From contig NZ_JAPIVO010000003.1 of assembly GCF_026239655.1 (NCBI RefSeq), forward strand, positions 620,001 to 684,000: a stretch of 64,000 nucleotides of DNA, written 5' to 3'. Under the pieces are notes generated by a model. The model had not been told where the DNA came from and made no database searches. It worked only from the letters and a program-made list of their open reading frames with translations. Positions 1 through 9,560 of the stretch are shown here, one piece after another (positions within the stretch are counted from its first letter, which is position 1; each line of letters begins with the position of its first letter). Origin of the DNA: Pedobacter sp. MR2016-24 (GTDB lineage Bacteria > Bacteroidota > Bacteroidia > Sphingobacteriales > Sphingobacteriaceae). The translations under genes were made by a program, and so were the position numbers.

Positions 1-2292
1 ATTCTCTTCAAGCAAAGCCGTCACAGCACCTGTCAGGTCTTTATTCCCTTTCAGCAACGACTTTAACTGGTTGATTTCCTGATTCTGATTAATGATGAAA
101 GCTTCTGCAGCATCTGCAGTAATCGCCTCAATCCTTCTTACCCCGGCTGCTACGGCACTTTCAGAAAGGATTTTAAGGTATCCTATCTGGCCTGTTGCCG
201 CTACGTGCGTTCCACCGCAAAGTTCTTTGGAGTAATTATCATCAAAAGTGATAATTCTTACGAAGTCCCCATACTTCTCTCCGAACAAAGCCGTCACTCC
301 GCTGGATAACGCGTCGTCATAAGGCACATCTCGCTGCTCCTTTAATTTCAGGTTTTCCCTTATTTTTTTGTTGACTAAATGCTCAATCTGTGCCAGTTCT
401 TCATCAGTGATCCTGGCAAAATGTGAAAAATCGAAACGCAGGTATTCTGAATTCACCAAAGATCCTTTCTGATTCACATGACTGCCCAGTACAGTTTTCA
501 AAGCTGCATGCAATAAGTGAGTAGCAGAGTGATTATTATTGGTTTGAGTACGTTTATCTTCATCAACAACTGCCCAGAACTGTCCGTCAAGATCTTCTGG
601 CAAAGTATCAGTATAGTGAACAATTACTCCATTTTCCTTTTTGGTATCAGTGATATCCACAAAGAAAAGTCGGGAATGATCTTCAAGGCGACCGGTATCA
701 CCTACCTGACCACCACTTTCGCCATAAAACGGAGTTTTTTGCAGTACGATCTGGTATTGCTCTTTTCCTTTTGAAGTTACCTGCCTGTATTTTAATATCT
801 TAGTTTCAATTTCGAGCAAATCATAACCAACAAACTCAGTTTCAGGATAATCATTGACAGTAACCCAGTCTCCTGTATCAATAGCTGTTGCAGCCCTTGA
901 GCGTGATTTCTGTATCTGCAGACTCTTCTGATACTCGTCCATATCAACTGTCCATTTTTTTTCCCTCGCCATTAACTCCGTCAGATCAATTGGGAAACCA
1001 TAAGTATCCTGCAATTCAAAAGCGAACTCTCCTGAAATGACCATCTGATCTTTAAGTATACTATACACCCAGGCATCTTCAAAAGGTTTTTCCAGTTCAA
1101 TGGCATTTTCAGACATCAGGAATTCCGCCTGTTTTTTCGTATAATTCTCAAAGCGCTGAATACCCGTTGCCAATGTCCTCAGGAAAGAAATTTCCTCTTC
1201 CAGCACTACCTTTTGTACAAAATCCTGCTGCATAGCCAACTCATCGAAAACCCCTTTGAACTGGTTTGCCAGTACTGGCACCAATTGATTCAGGAAAGGC
1301 TCTTTCAGGTTCAGGAAAGTATAAGCATAACGTACTGCTCTTCTTAAAATACGGCGGATCACATAACCTGCTTTATTATTTGCAGGCAACTGCCCGTCTG
1401 CAATGACGAATGATATTGCCCGGATATGATCGGCCATGACACGCATGGCGATATCCGTTTTTTCTTCTGCACCGTAAACAATTCCTGCCTTTTCGGCGAT
1501 GAACTGAATAAGTGGCTGAAAAACATCCGTATCATAATTCGATTCTTTTTCCTGCAGAACGCGGACTAAACGTTCAAAGCCCATTCCTGTATCCACATGC
1601 TGTGCAGGCAAAGGCTGTAATGAACCATCTTTTAACCTGTTGAACTGCATGAATACATTGTTCCAGATCTCAATTACCTGAGGATGATCTGCATTTACCA
1701 GCTCTTTACCCGAAACTGCTGCACGCTCATGCGCAGGACGGCAGTCCACATGGATTTCAGAACATGGTCCGCATGGTCCGGTATCTCCCATCTCCCAGAA
1801 ATTGTCTTTTTTATTTCCAAGAATTATACGGTCTTCCGGAACGAATTTTTTCCATAATTCGTAAGCCTCATTATCTCTGGGTAATCCCTCTTTATCGTCC
1901 CCTTCAAAGATCGAAACATAGAGTTTGTCTTTTGGGATTTTATACACTTCAGTAAGCAGTTCCCAGCTCCATTCAATCGCTTCCTTCTTGAAATAATCGC
2001 CGAAACTCCAGTTGCCCAGCATTTCGAACATGGTATGGTGATAGGTATCTATCCCAACTTCTTCCAGGTCATTGTGTTTACCTGAAACGCGCAGGCAACG
2101 CTGGGTATCGGTTACTCTCGGATATACGACCGGCGCTTCACCCAGAAACAGGTCCTTGAACTGATTCATACCAGCATTGGTAAACATCAGGGTAGGATCG
2201 TTTTTAACGACGATTGGTGCGGAGGAAACAATATGGTGTTGTTTCGATTCAAAAAATTCTAGAAATGCTTGTCTTATTTCTTTAGCTGTCAT
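1..2292 (-). CDS. alaS: Alanyl-tRNA synthetase, 3' end cut by window start
   Basis: The enzyme charges tRNA-Ala with alanine in the cytoplasm and edits mischarged Ser and Gly. My own translation of the complement from the ATG at 2290-2292 ([14 protein letters not shown]) stays open for 764 codons to the window edge, against about 870 for the family, so roughly the last 100 residues (C-Ala domain) are missing. Seen: the class II motif region [11 protein letters not shown] in the N-terminal third, and the editing-domain zinc ligands HSATH near residue 588 and CGGTH near residue 692. It is transcribed divergently from the MerR gene. The identification is secure. Confidence 0.97.
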   Translation of the reverse strand, partial: MTAKEIRQAFLEFFESKQHHIVSSAPIVVKNDPTLMFTNAGMNQFKDLFLGEAPVVYPRVTDTQRCLRVSGKHNDLEEVGIDTYHHTMFEMLGNWSFGDYFKKEAIEWSWELLTEVYKIPKDKLYVSIFEGDDKEGLPRDNEAYELWKKFVPEDRIILGNKKDNFWEMGDTGPCGPCSEIHVDCRPAHERAAVSGKELVNADHPQVIEIWNNVFMQFNRLKDGSLQPLPAQHVDTGMGFERLVRVLQEKESNYDTDVFQPLIQFIAEKAGIVYGAEEKTDIAMRVMADHIRAISFVIADGQLPANNKAGYVIRRILRRAVRYAYTFLNLKEPFLNQLVPVLANQFKGVFDELAMQQDFVQKVVLEEEISFLRTLATGIQRFENYTKKQAEFLMSENAIELEKPFEDAWVYSILKDQMVISGEFAFELQDTYGFPIDLTELMAREKKWTVDMDEYQKSLQIQKSRSRAATAIDTGDWVTVNDYPETEFVGYDLLEIETKILKYRQVTSKGKEQYQIVLQKTPFYGESGGQVGDTGRLEDHSRLFFVDITDTKKENGVIVHYTDTLPEDLDGQFWAVVDEDKRTQTNNNHSATHLLHAALKTVLGSHVNQKGSLVNSEYLRFDFSHFARITDEELAQIEHLVNKKIRENLKLKEQRDVPYDDALSSGVTALFGEKYGDFVRIITFDDNYSKELCGGTHVAATGQIGYLKILSESAVAAGVRRIEAITADAAEAFIINQNQEINQLKSLLKGNKDLTGAVTALLEEN

Positions 2293-2329
2293 ACCTGGTA
2301 GAAAATTATCCAACAAAATTAAAATTTTA

Positions 2330-2362
2330 TTGCGGTATTCTACTAAAATCCCTTTACATTTG
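2330..2362 (+). promoter_or_regulatory. Bacteroidota-type promoter for the MerR gene
   Basis: TACATTTG at 2355-2362 fits the -7 consensus TAnnTTTG exactly, with TTG at 2330-2332 about 22 bases upstream, slightly wider than usual. Initiation would fall near 2369, so both candidate MerR starts (2410 and 2440) remain possible. Confidence 0.5.
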
Positions 2363-2439
2363 AATGCTTCAAATAAAAGCCATAAACCACTAACAATCAA
2401 CATAAAAGTATGCCTTACAAAGAGAGGGAAATTAATAAA

Positions 2440-2745
2440 ATGTATTACACGATGGGTGAGGTGACAGAAATGTTTGGTGTAAACGCTTCCCAGATCCGTT
2501 TTTACGAAAAGGAATTTGACATCATTCAGCCCAAGAAAAACAAGAAAGGAAACCGCCTTTTTACTCCTGAGGATATTGAAAATCTGAAGATCATTTTTCA
2601 CCTGACAGACGATAAAGGTTTCACGTTAAAAGGCGCAAAAGAGCATTTGAAAAATAACAGTGGTGATGTGAAAGAGAATCAGAAAATCATTGCATCGCTT
2701 GAAAAGCTAAAAGACTTCTTACTCAAATTAAATGACGAGATTTAA
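2440..2745 (+). CDS. Short MerR-family transcriptional regulator
   Basis: This is a DNA-binding regulator of about 101 residues. The N terminus carries the winged helix-turn-helix of MerR proteins ([13 protein letters not shown], then IRFYEKEF and the wing with NRLFTPEDI). It is followed by the typical [12 protein letters not shown] segment and a short helix that should form the dimer coiled coil. No effector-binding domain follows. I chose the ATG at 2440 because the domain begins there; an in-frame ATG at 2410 would add ten residues. The gene lies divergently next to alaS. Small MerR proteins like this are common in Bacteroidota with no assigned ligand, and the target is unknown. Confidence 0.85.
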   Translation: MYYTMGEVTEMFGVNASQIRFYEKEFDIIQPKKNKKGNRLFTPEDIENLKIIFHLTDDKGFTLKGAKEHLKNNSGDVKENQKIIASLEKLKDFLLKLNDEI

Positions 2746-2793
2746 TTTTTAATAAATTAACTTTATTTACTAAATACATATTACTTTGGCCAC

Positions 2794-3603
2794 ATGAGGC
2801 CAGAGTTAATCATCACATTTACCTTCTTTTTATTCCATAGCAGTATTTCCTGCAGTCAGCCCGATCCGGGAGCAAGAGTTACTGCTATGGGAAAAACCAC
2901 CGCAACGGCCACTGGTTTAGCAGCTGTTTACGGCAACCCGGCCGGTATCACCGGTACCTTAAAACCTGCTGCATTTCTTAGTTATGCCTCCTCTCCGCTT
3001 ACGCCGGAAATCAGTACTCAATCTGTATCGCTGCTTTATCCGGCCGGCAGAAATGGCTTTGCGACCGGACTGCAGCGTTATGGATTAACGGAATTCTATA
3101 CACTCCGCGTGGGATTTGTTTATGGTAAAAAATTCGGAGAGAAGCTAAGTATCGCGTTACGCTCAAATTACACGCAAGTTAATGCCGCGAATTACGGCGC
3201 TGTAAGCGGTTTTAGTATTGACGTAGGGATAATGTTCGCCTTCACTCCGAAAGTCCTCCTGGGAGCTTATATTGATAATCCTGCACAACAAAAGTACGGC
3301 AGCAATAAACTGAATTACGATATCCCTGGCTTTTGGGGCACCGGCATCTCATGGCATGCAGCGGATCAGGTAGCTTTTACAGCCATGCTGGCGAAAAAAT
3401 TTCATGTGCTAACGGATTTCAGGCTCGGTCTGGAATATCAGCCTGACGAGCGTTTCATTTTAAGGGGAGGAGCTTCCCTCCAACCCGCCCGCCATTTCGC
3501 AGGATTTGGATTTATCCGGCGCCGGTTGGCATTTGATTTTGCAGTCTCGTCGAACGTACACACAGGCTATCAGCCGCAATTGGACGTCAGTTATGCGTGG
3601 TGA
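2794..3603 (+). CDS. PorV/PorQ-like outer-membrane beta-barrel protein
   Basis: This is a secreted protein of 269 residues with a signal peptide (hydrophobic segment about 5-18). It is followed by GARVTAMGKT and VYGNPAGI, the pattern seen at the start of PorV/PorQ-type (FadL-like) barrels of Bacteroidota, then alternating beta strands ending in an aromatic residue (SYAW). A near-consensus promoter box (TTACTTTG, 2782-2789) lies just upstream. The stop codon overlaps the start of the next gene by 11 bases, so the two are probably translated together. Members of this broad family serve type IX secretion or other envelope roles. Its position beside a ComEA-like fusion and comEC suggests a part in DNA uptake, which is inference. 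Confidence 0.6.
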   Translation: MRPELIITFTFFLFHSSISCSQPDPGARVTAMGKTTATATGLAAVYGNPAGITGTLKPAAFLSYASSPLTPEISTQSVSLLYPAGRNGFATGLQRYGLTEFYTLRVGFVYGKKFGEKLSIALRSNYTQVNAANYGAVSGFSIDVGIMFAFTPKVLLGAYIDNPAQQKYGSNKLNYDIPGFWGTGISWHAADQVAFTAMLAKKFHVLTDFRLGLEYQPDERFILRGGASLQPARHFAGFGFIRRRLAFDFAVSSNVHTGYQPQLDVSYAW

Positions 3604-5632
3604 AATTATGCTGTTGATTCCGCTGCTGTTAATGACGGTACATCCCTTGCATGCCCAGGAAGAGGAGGCAGCTAAAGCCATCATCGAAGACTTCAGCGAT
3701 GCTCAGCCGGAAGAGCGGGACCTTACCGAAATTATAGAAAAACTGGCTTCCTATAAAAAAAATCCGCTGGACCTGAACAATGCATCAGCTGAACAACTAA
3801 AAGAGATAAATCTTTTATCTATGCTGCAAATCAATAACCTAATGAATCACATAAAGGTTAACGGGAAATTACTGGACCTTTTAGAGCTACAATCTATTCC
3901 GGGATTTGATGGGGTGGCAGTGGAAAAAATAATGCCATTTTTTACAGTAAACACTACATCCGGACCTGAGCAGCTTAACTTGAAAAACATCCGGGAGAAG
4001 GGCAATAGCATACTGATCTGGAGGTATGCGCAGCTATTGGAAAAGCAGAAAGGATATACTGATTTGCCTGGCAGCCGATACATGGGCGGCCCCGAAAAGC
4101 TGCTCATGAAATACCGCTATACGTTTAGCAATACAGCTTCAGCAGCGTTGTTAATGAAAAAAGACGCCGGAGAAAGTCTGTTTGGGGGAGCCGGTAAAAG
4201 CGGATTTGATTTCATTTCGGGTCATATTGCTTTGCATGAAATCGGAGCAATCAAAACGCTGTTGGTGGGCGACTATAGTCTCCAGTTTGGTCAGGGATTA
4301 ACACTTTGGACAGGACTTTCATTTGGGAGAGGTGCAGATGTAGCAGGTGCTGCAAAAAAAGATACCGGGCTTAAACCATATACGTCTTCCAGTGAATATG
4401 CCTTCTTTCGGGGAGTAGCTTCAAAAATTAAAATATTTAAAATCATTGATTTAACCACATTTATATCATTGAGAAAATTAGATGGAACTTTAACTGCAGA
4501 TGATAAGGGACACCAGACGGTCAGCACAATTAACGTTGGCGGGCTCCATCGTACACCAGCTGAAATCAGGAATAAGGGTAGCGTCAGCCAATACTTTTAT
4601 GGCAGTGTTTTACAGCTGGACCGCAGCAATTTCAGCGCAGGACTAATTGCGACCCACTCCATTTATCAGCATCAGTTCACTACAGGAAGTCAGCTTTATA
4701 ACAGATTCGGATTCAGCGGAACGCGATTGACCAATCTGGGAATGCATTACAATTACACCTTTAGGAATACCTATGTTTTTGGGGAGACTTCTATGAGTCT
4801 TCCCGGAGGAATTGCTACACTGACAGGAATGATGACCAGCTTGTCATCCCGTCTGTCTGCTGTAATCCTCTATAGAAACTACGCAAAGGACCATATCAAC
4901 TTTTACGCACAGGCTCCTGGTAAAAATTCCGATGGAAATAATGAAAAAGGGTTTTATGCAGGTATCAACATCAACCTGAGCCGGGCATGGAATGTATCTG
5001 TATACCTTGATAGCTATCACCATCCCTGGCTCATGTACAGGGTAGATGCGGCATCTCATGGAAATGAGTTGAGTGGACAGCTCAGCTATTCTCCGAAAAA
5101 GACATTAAAACTGCAGTTGAGGCTAAAAACTACTCTATCGGAGCAAAACACCATGGCAGAACTTCCCTTCAACGCACTGGAAGACGTGTACAAAGGCAAT
5201 TACCGGATCGACATGAGTGGACAATTAAACAGAAAGATCAGTCTGCAATCGAGAATTGAAGTAAGCCGATACCACAAATCTCCGGCGGCAAAAGAATATG
5301 GAATCCTGATTTATCAGGACATGGAATATAAGGTGATGTCTGCTGCCCTCTCTGCAAACTTACGCTTAGCGTGGTTCAGCACGCCGTCTTATAATGCGAG
5401 AATCTACGCCTATGAAGATGACGTACTTTATGCATCCGGATCCGGACTGTATAGTGGAAAAGGATTCCGGACTTATCTGAATCTCAAATATCGCCTGACA
5501 AGGCAACTCTATTTATGGAGCAAAATTGCGGTCTATTATTATCCGGGTCAGTTGACCACAGGTTCAGGTCTGGATGAAATTTCGGGTAATAAAAAGTCTG
5601 AGATCAAGCTCCAATTGCGTTATCAATTTTGA
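3593..5632 (+). CDS. Outer-membrane protein with N-terminal ComEA-like helix-hairpin-helix domain
   Basis: The protein has 679 residues, counted from the ATG at 3593. A signal peptide (LLIPLLLMTVHPLHAQ) is followed by an acidic stretch. Residues 58-117 form a ComEA-like double helix-hairpin-helix: DLNNASAEQLKEINLL, a second helix, then LLELQSIPGFDGVAVEKI. Residues from about 150 to the end are rich in alternating strands with many Tyr and Gly and close with KLQLRLQ-like strands (actual end LQLRYQF), as in outer-membrane barrels. HhH domains bind DNA backbone without sequence preference; in ComEA this delivers incoming DNA to ComEC. Here the binding module appears fused to a barrel, and the stop codon is four bases from the comEC start. 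The DNA-uptake role is inference from domain plus neighbour. Confidence 0.75.
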   Translation: MRGEIMLLIPLLLMTVHPLHAQEEEAAKAIIEDFSDAQPEERDLTEIIEKLASYKKNPLDLNNASAEQLKEINLLSMLQINNLMNHIKVNGKLLDLLELQSIPGFDGVAVEKIMPFFTVNTTSGPEQLNLKNIREKGNSILIWRYAQLLEKQKGYTDLPGSRYMGGPEKLLMKYRYTFSNTASAALLMKKDAGESLFGGAGKSGFDFISGHIALHEIGAIKTLLVGDYSLQFGQGLTLWTGLSFGRGADVAGAAKKDTGLKPYTSSSEYAFFRGVASKIKIFKIIDLTTFISLRKLDGTLTADDKGHQTVSTINVGGLHRTPAEIRNKGSVSQYFYGSVLQLDRSNFSAGLIATHSIYQHQFTTGSQLYNRFGFSGTRLTNLGMHYNYTFRNTYVFGETSMSLPGGIATLTGMMTSLSSRLSAVILYRNYAKDHINFYAQAPGKNSDGNNEKGFYAGININLSRAWNVSVYLDSYHHPWLMYRVDAASHGNELSGQLSYSPKKTLKLQLRLKTTLSEQNTMAELPFNALEDVYKGNYRIDMSGQLNRKISLQSRIEVSRYHKSPAAKEYGILIYQDMEYKVMSAALSANLRLAWFSTPSYNARIYAYEDDVLYASGSGLYSGKGFRTYLNLKYRLTRQLYLWSKIAVYYYPGQLTTGSGLDEISGNKKSEIKLQLRYQF

Positions 5633-5636
5633 GCTT

Positions 5637-7763
5637 ATGACGTATCGAGCAGAACTGATCTTCGTACTCATTCTTGTCCCGTTTAGTGCCGGAATTTTGA
5701 TTTGTTACGGACTCAATTCTACAGAATTATATTTTGTTTGGAGTTTTATCACAACTACTGCATTTCTTTCAATATTTATAATCAGATATTTATACAGATC
5801 AGTTAAAGTTTACCATCACAAGTATATTTTTGGCTTACTGCTTTACCTTCTGTTGTTTTTATTAGGAGGGCTGCATAGCATACATTTCTATTCCCCCGGA
5901 AAAATCAACTATTTTGCCAATACGTCAGGTCGATTTTTGAAGATAAAAGTGGACAACGAACCAGAGCAAAGTCATCGCCTGTTAAGGTTTACCGCGTCAG
6001 TTTTGGAGGTATCAGATGAACATAAAAAATATCAATCTGCTGGTAGATTGTTAGTCGCGCTCCAGGCAGATACTGTAAAAAAAACGGCAATCAGTTACGG
6101 TGATATTTTTCTGATCCCCGCTATTTATACCGAAGTCACTTCTCCGGTTAATCCGGGGGAATTCGACTTCAGGTCCTGGCTTGCGCAAAAGAATATCTAC
6201 CACCAGATCTTCCTTAGAAAAAATCAGTTACTGAACCTTTCTCAAAACAAAGGCAATCCAGTGATCAGCTTCTCTCTTAAACTGCGGCAACGGCAAATTG
6301 CTTATTACCGGAAACTGCTTAAAGATAACGAGGCTTTTGCTGTTGCATCTACACTCATCCTGGGTTACAGAGCAGATCTGAGTCCGGAGACCTTGGCGGC
6401 TTATTCCAGGACAGGAACCATTCATGCCCTTTCCGTTTCAGGGATGCATGTGGGAATCATCTATATGGTGATAGAATGGGCGCTGAGCTATCTAAACAGG
6501 AAGAAATCATGGAGAATTATCAAAGTGTTTCTTGTGCTTGTGCTGATCTGGTTTTATACGCTGCTGACTGGCTGTTCCGCCTCCGTATTGCGGTCGGCCA
6601 TTATGCTCTCCGTATTTGCTACAGCTAAAACATTCCGCAGGAATACAAACAGCTATAACATTCTGGCATTTTCAGCTTTCTGCCTGCTTTTATACGATCC
6701 CTTTTTAATCTGGGATGTTGGCTTTCAACTGTCCTTTCTGGCAGTGTTCGGGCTAATTTATTTACAGCCTGTAATTAACAGCTGGTTCTTTTTTAAATCG
6801 ACCTGGCTAAGCAGGCTCTGGAGCATGATCTCTATTTCTTTAGCTGCCCAGATGACGACCTTCCCTTTAAGCATCTATTACTTTCACCAGTTTCCCGTTT
6901 ATTTTATCACCAGCAACCTGTTTATTACTTTACCTATTGCTATTCTGATGTATCTGGGGATAGGCATATTACTGATCAGGTTAGATTGGCTGGTTATTCC
7001 TTTTGAAGCGCTGATACTTTTTACCAACCGGGGATTAACATTTATTTCACATCTCCCCTACTCCAGCCTGAGTGGAATCTGGATCAATAAAACGGAGCTC
7101 ATTATTTTATCTGTATGGATGATTTTGCTTACCACAGGTTTGATCCACCGGCATAAAACATTCTTCTTATCTTCATTTATATTGCTGATCGGCTTGCAGT
7201 GCTGCCTGGTTTATGATCAAATATTATCCAAAAAACAACAGAGAATTCTGCTTTTCCAGCTCAGCAATAACTATGCGGCAGCATTTATTTCGGCAGATAC
7301 CGCTGTGGTCGTCACCAATCTGGCCACGACCGACAAGGCATTTACATATTCTGTGCAGCCTGCTCTTGATCAACTGAACGTTTCCAGCCTTAGCTGTATC
7401 TCCTTAAAAAAAGATACACTGTTGCATGGCCTGGAAATCAGGAACCATCAGCTGGTCTGGAAAAAGATGAATATTCTGGTGCTCGATCCATCATTTGATC
7501 AACTAAAGATCTTGAACCGTCCCACTTTTGATGTGATCTGGTTACGGGAGTCGCCCGCCCTGAAAATCACCGATTTACAACAACAGGTAAATTTCAAAAT
7601 ACTATGGATTGACGGGACTGACAGTCATTATAGGTCAAAGAAGTATGAGGATGAGGCCAGGCGATTAGATATCCCAATTCATTCTTTAAGGAGGCAGGCT
7701 CCGCAAAGAAGTACAATAGCTAAAAAAACTAAAGCAGTGACAAAGCTGGTGAGACAGCTATAG
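5637..7763 (+). CDS. comEC: ComEC/Rec2-family DNA uptake channel
   Basis: This is an inner-membrane competence protein of 708 residues. N-terminal membrane segments precede a soluble OB-like (DUF4131) region at about residues 60-190. Then comes the Competence domain with the signature HALSVSGMHVGIIY near residue 262, followed by about eight hydrophobic segments to residue 530. The last 180 residues are soluble but show no HxHxDH motif, so the metallo-beta-lactamase nuclease found in many ComEC proteins is absent or degenerate. I start it at 5637, four bases after the preceding stop, rather than at an upstream in-frame codon inside the previous gene. ComEC carries single-stranded DNA into the cytoplasm during transformation; whether this species is competent cannot be judged here. 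Confidence 0.9.
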   Translation: MTYRAELIFVLILVPFSAGILICYGLNSTELYFVWSFITTTAFLSIFIIRYLYRSVKVYHHKYIFGLLLYLLLFLLGGLHSIHFYSPGKINYFANTSGRFLKIKVDNEPEQSHRLLRFTASVLEVSDEHKKYQSAGRLLVALQADTVKKTAISYGDIFLIPAIYTEVTSPVNPGEFDFRSWLAQKNIYHQIFLRKNQLLNLSQNKGNPVISFSLKLRQRQIAYYRKLLKDNEAFAVASTLILGYRADLSPETLAAYSRTGTIHALSVSGMHVGIIYMVIEWALSYLNRKKSWRIIKVFLVLVLIWFYTLLTGCSASVLRSAIMLSVFATAKTFRRNTNSYNILAFSAFCLLLYDPFLIWDVGFQLSFLAVFGLIYLQPVINSWFFFKSTWLSRLWSMISISLAAQMTTFPLSIYYFHQFPVYFITSNLFITLPIAILMYLGIGILLIRLDWLVIPFEALILFTNRGLTFISHLPYSSLSGIWINKTELIILSVWMILLTTGLIHRHKTFFLSSFILLIGLQCCLVYDQILSKKQQRILLFQLSNNYAAAFISADTAVVVTNLATTDKAFTYSVQPALDQLNVSSLSCISLKKDTLLHGLEIRNHQLVWKKMNILVLDPSFDQLKILNRPTFDVIWLRESPALKITDLQQQVNFKILWIDGTDSHYRSKKYEDEARRLDIPIHSLRRQAPQRSTIAKKTKAVTKLVRQL

Positions 7764-8069
7764 GTTGTTGGTTAGAATATAGTAAATGACCCCATAATGA
7801 GGCCATAGTGACCCCATAGTGAAGCCATAAGAAAAACACTAGTTCAATTCTTATGGTTCCACGCTGGTTCGGCCAGGGCTCCAGTCTGGGTCAGGACATC
7901 ACCGTCTAAGGGCAGTCCTGCTATTTATAAAGGAATCAGGCACCACCATTTCACCCTGAACAATAGAAACCTGAACTGATGCAGCCCCCCCTTTAAAAGA
8001 AAACATAATTTTAAATTTTATCTTTAAATACAGCATATTTGATTCATTAAATCAACCCATCAAACCTGT
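7764..8069. other. 306-base intergenic region with an 11-bp tandem array
   Basis: No convincing gene is present. The region holds four imperfect 11-bp repeats (7787-7830, listed separately), then an unremarkable GC-richer stretch at about 7850-7925 containing an 18-codon open frame from an ATG near 7853 that I cannot assign, and an AT-rich end leading into the enoyl-CoA hydratase gene. A weak promoter-like CATATTTG lies near 8033-8040. No transposase remnant is recognisable. Confidence 0.5.
7787..7830. repeat. Four-unit 11-bp imperfect tandem repeat
   Basis: The four consecutive units are TGACCCCATAA, TGAGGCCATAG, TGACCCCATAG and TGAAGCCATAA. Each unit keeps TGA at the start and CCATA near the end, and varies at positions 4-5 and 11. 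The array is intergenic and every frame is broken by stops, so it is not coding. An 11-base period puts the repeats on the same helix face to within about half a base. Confidence 0.85.
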
Positions 8070-8849
8070 ATGACTGCACCTTTGGTTTTATATACAGTGG
8101 CAGACCGTATTGCCACGATCTCCCTTAACCGTCCTGAAAAACGAAATGCACTGAACCCTGAACTCGTCAGCCTCCTCACCGAAACATTACTAATGGCTTC
8201 TGATGATGATGAAGTAAAGGTTATTATTTTAAAGGCCAATGGCAATACTTTTAGTGCGGGAGCGGATCTTGCCTATCTGCAGCAGTTACAGCAGAACACG
8301 CATGAGGAAAATGTGGCCGACAGCGAAAATCTGAAAAACCTGTACACCACTATCTATTATCTACCTAAAGTCGTAATTGCTCAGGTTGAAGGACATGCAA
8401 TTGCAGGCGGTTGCGGTTTGGCTACGGTTTGCGACATCATTTTCGCCGTTCCGGAAGCAAGTTTCGGCTATACAGAAGTAAAGCTTGGTTTTGTACCCGC
8501 TATCGTATCCTGTTTTCTGATGCGTAAAACGAGTGAGACAATTGCTAAAAAAATACTGCTTACCGGAGATTTGTTCTCTGCTGAACAGGCATTGGCCTAT
8601 AATTTGATTACTTATGTAACAAATAAGGAAGATATCAGTCACACAGTCCTGGAATTTGCCCATAAGTTATGTAATGAAGCATCGGGAAATGCATTGATGG
8701 TAACAAAACAACTGATCGGGCAAACTACCAATCCCGGACTGGAAAAAAGTCTTAGTCTGGCAGTACAGATTAATGCGAGGGTTAGAGAGAGTGAAGATTT
8801 CAAAAAGGGTATTGCTGCCTTTATCAGCAAGGAGAAAATTAACTGGTAA
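8070..8849 (+). CDS. Enoyl-CoA hydratase/isomerase family protein
   Basis: This is a crotonase-fold enzyme of 259 residues acting on acyl-CoA thioesters. Seen: RPEKRNALNP at 21-30, the CoA-binding FSAGADL at 61-67, the oxyanion-hole glycines in AIAGGCGL at 110-117, and a catalytic glutamate in SFGYTEVKLGFVPA (Glu136). The EVKLGFVPA motif resembles 3-methylglutaconyl-CoA hydratases of leucine degradation, but no liu-type genes sit beside it, so the substrate stays open. Length is normal for the family. The secreted-protein gene follows after 18 bases and may share its transcript. Confidence 0.88.
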   Translation: MTAPLVLYTVADRIATISLNRPEKRNALNPELVSLLTETLLMASDDDEVKVIILKANGNTFSAGADLAYLQQLQQNTHEENVADSENLKNLYTTIYYLPKVVIAQVEGHAIAGGCGLATVCDIIFAVPEASFGYTEVKLGFVPAIVSCFLMRKTSETIAKKILLTGDLFSAEQALAYNLITYVTNKEDISHTVLEFAHKLCNEASGNALMVTKQLIGQTTNPGLEKSLSLAVQINARVRESEDFKKGIAAFISKEKINW

Positions 8850-8867
8850 ATTATAAAACTAAATAAT

Positions 8868-9542
8868 ATGTTCAAATCAATTAAAACGACTGTTGTAGCA
8901 GCAATATTAATCAGTACTGCTATCATAGCAAATGCACAGAAAAAAGTTAGTGAAGGCACCATTACATACGGCATGGCCTATGAGCTAACCCCGGAACAAC
9001 AGTCGATGGCCTCACAGTTACCTACTGAAACAAAAGTTAAATTCAATGGTGACATTCTGAAAATTGAAATGGAACAGGGGCCGGCTAAAATTACTATCCT
9101 GTCAGACGGACTGAAAAAAGATGGTTTAGTACTTGTAGATGTGCCAATGATGCAAAAGCAATATGCCGTTAAGACGACCAAAGCAGAAGCTGAGCAGACT
9201 ATGGGCCCGACTCCTGTGCTGAGAGATTTCAAAGCGACTGGCGAGAAACAAAAAATCGGCATGTACAATGCTGAAAAATACACCTATAAAGATGATAAAA
9301 ATGCTGCTTATGAATTATGGGCAACAACAGACGTTCAACTGCCGGCAGGAATTATCGGTGCTGAATTTGCAGCAGTTAAAGGTACACCTATAAAATTCAC
9401 ACGTACACAAAACGGTTTCAAATCAGTAGTTACAATTAAAGAGGTAAAAGAAGAAAAAGTTGGTCCTATTACACTGGACGTACCAGCTGCTTATGAAGTG
9501 ACCACTATGGACGCTTTACGAGCAATGGGTGGCGGACAATAA
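8868..9542 (+). CDS. Secreted DUF4412-like protein of unknown function
   Basis: The 224-residue protein has a clear signal peptide (TTVVAAILISTAIIANAQ) ending at about residue 23. The mature part opens with SEGTITYGMAYEL and continues as a series of beta strands with no cysteines and no catalytic motif that I recognise. The overall pattern (periplasmic, beta-rich, about 200 residues, YELWATTD in the second half) recalls the DUF4412 group common in Bacteroidota; that assignment is tentative. It lies 18 bases after the enoyl-CoA hydratase gene. The hairpin at 9561-9628 just downstream could end its transcript. Confidence 0.6.
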   Translation: MFKSIKTTVVAAILISTAIIANAQKKVSEGTITYGMAYELTPEQQSMASQLPTETKVKFNGDILKIEMEQGPAKITILSDGLKKDGLVLVDVPMMQKQYAVKTTKAEAEQTMGPTPVLRDFKATGEKQKIGMYNAEKYTYKDDKNAAYELWATTDVQLPAGIIGAEFAAVKGTPIKFTRTQNGFKSVVTIKEVKEEKVGPITLDVPAAYEVTTMDALRAMGGGQ

Positions 9543-9560
9543 CGGAAATAAATTTACATT

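Noticed and set aside
2177..2464. 95-codon plus-strand frame bridging the alaS start and the MerR gene
   Set aside because: It overlaps both real genes and the MerR promoter, and its translation resembles nothing.
7787..7830. 11-bp repeats as a CRISPR array
   Set aside because: The units are directly adjacent without spacers and too short.
7853..7909. 18-codon frame starting ATGGTTCCACGC in the gap after comEC
   Set aside because: It is too short to support as a gene and has no recognisable homology or promoter.
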